In this document: positions 5,722 through 8,962 of the stretch, in pieces
Position numbering within the stretch: position 1 is the stretch's first letter
Layout of the letters: each line of letters opens with the position of its first letter
Source of the DNA: Candidatus Zhuqueibacterota bacterium 4572_119
GTDB lineage: Bacteria > Zhuqueibacterota > Zhuqueibacteria > Thermofontimicrobiales > Thermofontimicrobiaceae
Direction: 5' to 3'
Assembly (NCBI GenBank): GCA_002084535.1
Contig: NBLI01000184.1
Location: forward strand, 1 to 8,962
DNA: 8,962 bases
The notes under the pieces: generated by a model
Database searches by the model: none
The model's input: the letters and a program-made list of their open reading frames with translations, nothing else
Told to the model about the DNA's origin: nothing
Program-made: the position numbers and the translations under genes

Positions 5722-8073
5722 ATGGTGCTAAAACATTTTTCAAATTTTGTGGTTATTTTCCTTTTTTCTGCAACGCTTTGTTGGGGAGGGGAAAACAAGT
5801 GGACGCCCGAAAAACCGTACGGCGGAGACATCATCGACATTGATATCGATCCACAAAATTCGGAAATTTTGTATGTCTTTTGCAATATGTCGGGAGTTTT
5901 TAAGTCTATGGATGGCGGCTTTACCTGGGGTAAAATTACCAAAGATATGGAACTCACACCAACTTTTTATGGTGATCTTGAAATCGACCCGGTTGAACCG
6001 AACATTATCTATTTTACAGACCAAACAACTATTTATAAAAGTATTGACCGAGGTGAGTCCTGGAGCACAGCAGATGCAGGATTTGAGGCAAGCCATAAGT
6101 CTGATATTGACATAAGCCGCTTCTTTAACCAGCAATTGATGGGTTGTTGCGCTGGTATTACTTCAGGAGTTTATCGATCGTTGGATAGCGGCATTTGGTG
6201 GGAGTATCGCGCTCTTTCTCATATTAGTGTTTATGTAAATGAATATGACAATATAACACCGTATTTGGTTTACGCGGGCGGGGTACATATCCCGACGATG
6301 GAAAGAAAAAATGGTTTTTGCATAAGCGAGGATAATGGGCTTTTCTGGATCCGAAAGAATACAGGATTGGAGGAACTGTATTTGTTTGAAGATATTGAGA
6401 TCGACCCGTTTAATAACCGCAAAATTTATATCACAGGCAGAGGCGCGTATAATAGTTCCGGATATAGACCGGAGGCGCTTCCGTATCATTGTATTTATAA
6501 AACCGAGAACCAGGCTGATTCCTGGACCTGTATTAATAACGGTCTGGAAATTAATCTTGCCACAGAGATAAAAGTTCATCCCAATGATTCTAATAAAGTT
6601 TATGTATGTTCGCCGCTAAAAGGGCTGCATAAAAGCCTAAATGGTGGTCAGAGTTGGGAATCGTGCAATAGTAACTTGGGCAGTATTTCAGGCAGTTGTC
6701 TTGATATTAATAAAGATAATAATACTTTATATTTGGGAACGGAATACAGTGGGCTTTTTAAAAGCGAGGATGATGGACAAACGTGGCAGGATTGCAACCA
6801 GGGTTTGTACGGTTTCATCGTCACCGATATTGAATTTAATCCGCAAAACTCCCAAACCATCTATTTGGGAAAATACGGACAGCCATATAAATCCATCGAT
6901 GGCGGTCGAAGCTGGCAAAGGCTTGGATTGAATTCATTACGAGACATAAACGCGTATGATCTGGAAATAGACCCGGCAGATACTTCCATGATTTATTTGG
7001 GCGCCAGGAGTAAGATTCTGTTCAACGATGCGAGAGAGAGCGCCGGCGGCTTTTATATTTCTTTTGATGGTGGTGATAGCTGGCAGCAGCGAAACAATGG
7101 ATTGGGAGAGGAAAATGACGTTTTTAGTATCGATGTTTTTGTTAAGGGAAACTGCCGTATTTTATACATGGCGACCGGAAAGGGTGTTTATCGGAGTAAT
7201 GATTTAGGAAAAAACTGGCAGGTAAAAAATTCTGGCATTTCGGATCCGTATATGGTTGGTTTATCTGTACAGGTTTTAAAAAGTGATTCAAATACTGTTT
7301 ATGCAGGATTCCCGTCAGGATTGTATAAGTCAATCGATGGCGGCGCTTCCTGGTCCAATATCAGTGAGGGAATCAGTGGCTTGGGATTTTTTTGTTTTGT
7401 TGATCCCATGAACGATGAACGCATCGTTCTCACCTGCACCACCAGCGCTCTTCATGCCACTGATGGCGGCGCTTTTTACAGCGAAAACAGCGGGGAAAGC
7501 TGGAACAAATTTGATGATGGTGAATTCTTTAGTTTCGCGTTTGACCCTAACAATTCTAACAGGATGCTCATGGGAGGTATAAAAAATGTGAAAATTAGCG
7601 AAAATGGATTTGATAATTTTGAGAGTATCTATCAAGGCTTTGACGAGAATGGTGTGCACGGTGTGGTAAATAGTGTGGCTTTTCACCCTGACACCAGTAA
7701 TAAATTTTATTGCGGCATTGACATGTGTGGATTATTTTCTTACACAAAATCGTCGTCAGGGATCAAAGATAAACAAACGCAGGACAATCTGCCGGTTGCT
7801 TTCGAGCTTAAGCAAAATCAACCCAACCCATTTAATCCAGATACTAAATTAAAATATGAAATTACTTCATCCGGGTTGGTCGTTTTGAACATATTTAATA
7901 TTGTTGGTGAAAAAATCACCACACTGGTCAGGGAACATAAACAAGCTGGTGTATATTTTACTTCCTGGGATGGTAAAACAAACAGGGGATCAGCAGCAAA
8001 ATCAGGTGTTTATTTTGCTGTATTATCTGTCGGAGATCAGAAAGAGGTGGTGAAGATGACTTTGCTGCGGTAA
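5722..8073 (+). CDS. secreted Asp-box (BNR) beta-propeller protein with C-terminal sorting domain, 783 aa
   Basis: The start is the ATG at 5722, because GGGAGGA lies 7 bases upstream and the product then begins with a signal peptide (FVVIFLFSATLCWG, about residues 9-22). Thirteen repeats follow, each with a strand such as IDPxNSxxIYLG and then an Asp box (S/T-x-D-x-G-x-x-W). Asp boxes begin near residues 62, 107, 153, 202, 261, 305, 348, 391, 447, 492, 537, 587 and 626; those at 261 and 626 are degenerate. Spacing is mostly 43-50 residues, which suggests two tandem beta-propellers of the sortilin/BNR type. Residues about 690-783 (QPNPFNP at 700-706, GVYFAVL, KMTLLR end) form a FlgD-Ig-like/type IX sorting domain, so the protein is probably exported and surface-anchored or released. 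I see no catalytic site; adhesion or glycan binding is inference. Confidence 0.92.
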   Translation: MVLKHFSNFVVIFLFSATLCWGGENKWTPEKPYGGDIIDIDIDPQNSEILYVFCNMSGVFKSMDGGFTWGKITKDMELTPTFYGDLEIDPVEPNIIYFTDQTTIYKSIDRGESWSTADAGFEASHKSDIDISRFFNQQLMGCCAGITSGVYRSLDSGIWWEYRALSHISVYVNEYDNITPYLVYAGGVHIPTMERKNGFCISEDNGLFWIRKNTGLEELYLFEDIEIDPFNNRKIYITGRGAYNSSGYRPEALPYHCIYKTENQADSWTCINNGLEINLATEIKVHPNDSNKVYVCSPLKGLHKSLNGGQSWESCNSNLGSISGSCLDINKDNNTLYLGTEYSGLFKSEDDGQTWQDCNQGLYGFIVTDIEFNPQNSQTIYLGKYGQPYKSIDGGRSWQRLGLNSLRDINAYDLEIDPADTSMIYLGARSKILFNDARESAGGFYISFDGGDSWQQRNNGLGEENDVFSIDVFVKGNCRILYMATGKGVYRSNDLGKNWQVKNSGISDPYMVGLSVQVLKSDSNTVYAGFPSGLYKSIDGGASWSNISEGISGLGFFCFVDPMNDERIVLTCTTSALHATDGGAFYSENSGESWNKFDDGEFFSFAFDPNNSNRMLMGGIKNVKISENGFDNFESIYQGFDENGVHGVVNSVAFHPDTSNKFYCGIDMCGLFSYTKSSSGIKDKQTQDNLPVAFELKQNQPNPFNPDTKLKYEITSSGLVVLNIFNIVGEKITTLVREHKQAGVYFTSWDGKTNRGSAAKSGVYFAVLSVGDQKEVVKMTLLR

Positions 8074-8077
8074 AAAC

Positions 8078-8191
8078 AATAGAGCGCGGATGATCCGCCA
8101 AAAAGATGGCGGACGTTCCGCACTGATAACACGGATTAAGTGGATATACACAGATTTTTCTTTTTTAATCAGTTTAAATCCGCGTTCTATT
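8078..8191. repeat. fold-back intergenic repeat between convergent genes
   Basis: AATAGAGCGCGGA (8078-8090) and TCCGCGTTCTATT (8179-8191) pair at 12 of 13 positions. Inside, TCCGCCA-AAAAGA-TGGCGGA (8094-8113) is a perfect 7-bp hairpin with the same core as the palindromes near the tRNAs, and ACTGAT (8122-8127) pairs with ATCAGT (8168-8173). The middle resembles the ACACGGATTA/AATCAGTxxAAATCCG type of dispersed intergenic repeat. It fills most of the gap between the propeller gene and the opposing SpoIID gene, so its RNA could help end transcription from either side, although no hairpin here is followed directly by a clean T-run. Confidence 0.75.
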
Positions 8192-8217
8192 AAATTATTG
8201 ACTATAGCGAAAGAATT

Positions 8218-8962
8218 TCATGATTTGTATAATTTGACCAGTTTTATCCCCTGATAATAATGTTTCAAAATATCTTCATAAGGAATCTCTTTCATCGCCA
8301 TCACCGTGGCGCCAACCTGGCACAGTCCAACGCCATGTCCCCAGCCGGCTCCTTTGAGGATAAATTTAGCAATTTTACCGTCGCTGTTTTTTTCCTTTTC
8401 CACGTAAAAACAGGAGCTGTATAAATGGCTTTTGGATAACACGCGGCGGATTTCCAGCTCTTTGCCAATTTTCAGTGTTTTTTTAGAACCAACCAGATTG
8501 ATATAAATCAGCCGCCCGGAATCGCCTCGTTCCAGCGGAACAATGTCCATCAACTCGCCAATGTCCTCGCCTGTCTTTTCTTTGATTAATTGTTCCAGTT
8601 CCGCTCGTTCATAGGTCACTGTCCATCGGAATAGGTTTTCAGTGGAATAAAGGTTTGCCAGATTCTTTGGCAATGGATAAAGATTTGTATTACAATAGCA
8701 ATCAAGATCAGTGTCGATCAATTTTTTGGCTTTCTCTTCTGTATCGGCGGGATATTCCAGCGGCTTGTCGCTGTCGATTGCAGATTGCATGTAGGGGATG
8801 GGGCGGTTTTCCCAAACATTTTGATATGCTTCGATGATGCCGCCGCAGATTTTCGAATAGCGGGCATCACAAATTTCTTCCTCGTGTTTGATGACCTCGC
8901 CCCAGGTATTTTCCACTGCATGGCGGGAAATGGACTGTTCGCGCTTTTTCCCATGATAGCAC
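8218..8962 (-). CDS. SpoIID/LytB-domain protein, C-terminal part (cut by window edge)
   Basis: The frame is open to the window edge, so the true start lies beyond 8962 and the GTG at 8916 is internal. The visible 247 residues are the C-terminal half of a SpoIID domain. HAVENTWGEVI followed by CDARYSKICGGIIEAYQNVW matches the conserved centre. RGDSGR, the GKELEIRRVLS region and the signature GAGWGHGVGLCQVGA followed by YEDILKHYYQGIKL match the end. In Bacillus SpoIID is a lytic transglycosylase for septal peptidoglycan, and LytB proteins enhance amidases; non-sporulating bacteria carry homologues probably used in wall remodelling. Several cysteines (CDARY, CYCNT, SSCFY, GLCQ) are visible; they could pair if the protein is exported, which cannot be judged without the N-terminus. 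The gene converges on the propeller gene. Confidence 0.9.
   Translation of the reverse strand, partial: CYHGKKREQSISRHAVENTWGEVIKHEEEICDARYSKICGGIIEAYQNVWENRPIPYMQSAIDSDKPLEYPADTEEKAKKLIDTDLDCYCNTNLYPLPKNLANLYSTENLFRWTVTYERAELEQLIKEKTGEDIGELMDIVPLERGDSGRLIYINLVGSKKTLKIGKELEIRRVLSKSHLYSSCFYVEKEKNSDGKIAKFILKGAGWGHGVGLCQVGATVMAMKEIPYEDILKHYYQGIKLVKLYKS

Noticed and set aside
5740..7686. Several minus-strand and off-frame plus frames inside the propeller gene
   Set aside because: They are shadows of the 783-residue coding sequence, which has signal peptide, repeat and sorting-domain support throughout.

Overview
The window looks like chromosomal DNA from an AT-rich bacterium of the Fibrobacterota-Chlorobiota-Bacteroidota (FCB) superphylum or a close relative such as Calditrichota, KSB1 or Ignavibacteria. 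The main clue is the end of the large secreted protein: an NPNPFNP-type motif, an Ig-like fold pattern and a terminal SGVYFAVL...KMTLLR segment, typical of type IX-style / FlgD-like C-terminal sorting domains in these groups. The deoxynucleoside kinase and the SpoIID-domain protein also resemble FCB versions. These are family-level impressions from reading; no search was run.

Layout. At 1-270 there is a minus-strand tRNA cluster: a tRNA cut by the window edge, a duplicated 5' tRNA half joined to a palindrome, and an intact tRNA-Lys(UUU) with a well-formed promoter. At 341-3012 three minus-strand genes follow one another: a deoxynucleoside kinase (TTG start), an MFS transporter, and a YfcE-type phosphodiesterase that has lost its N-terminus and first metal-binding motif. 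At 3013-5118 lies about 2.1 kb with no convincing protein gene. It is very AT-rich and filled with inverted and direct repeats, an orphan minus-strand terminator, and a roughly 500-bp MITE-like element (4210-4709) that encloses a symmetric REP/BIME-like array (4332-4544). At 5119-8073 two secreted-protein genes lie on the plus strand: a 149-residue protein of unknown function and a 783-residue protein with 13 Asp-box (BNR) blades and a C-terminal sorting domain. An imperfect fold-back repeat (8078-8191) separates the second from a convergent, edge-truncated SpoIID/LytB-domain gene (8218-8962, minus).

The intact genes suggest nucleoside salvage, efflux, cell-surface or secreted adhesion/sensing, and peptidoglycan remodelling. 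They do not form an obvious shared pathway. The most unusual part is the non-coding island: a nested repeat element, a possible terminated small RNA and a perfect FNR-type palindrome, all without an associated protein. I see no CRISPR array, toxin-antitoxin pair, recognisable transposase or known defence system.
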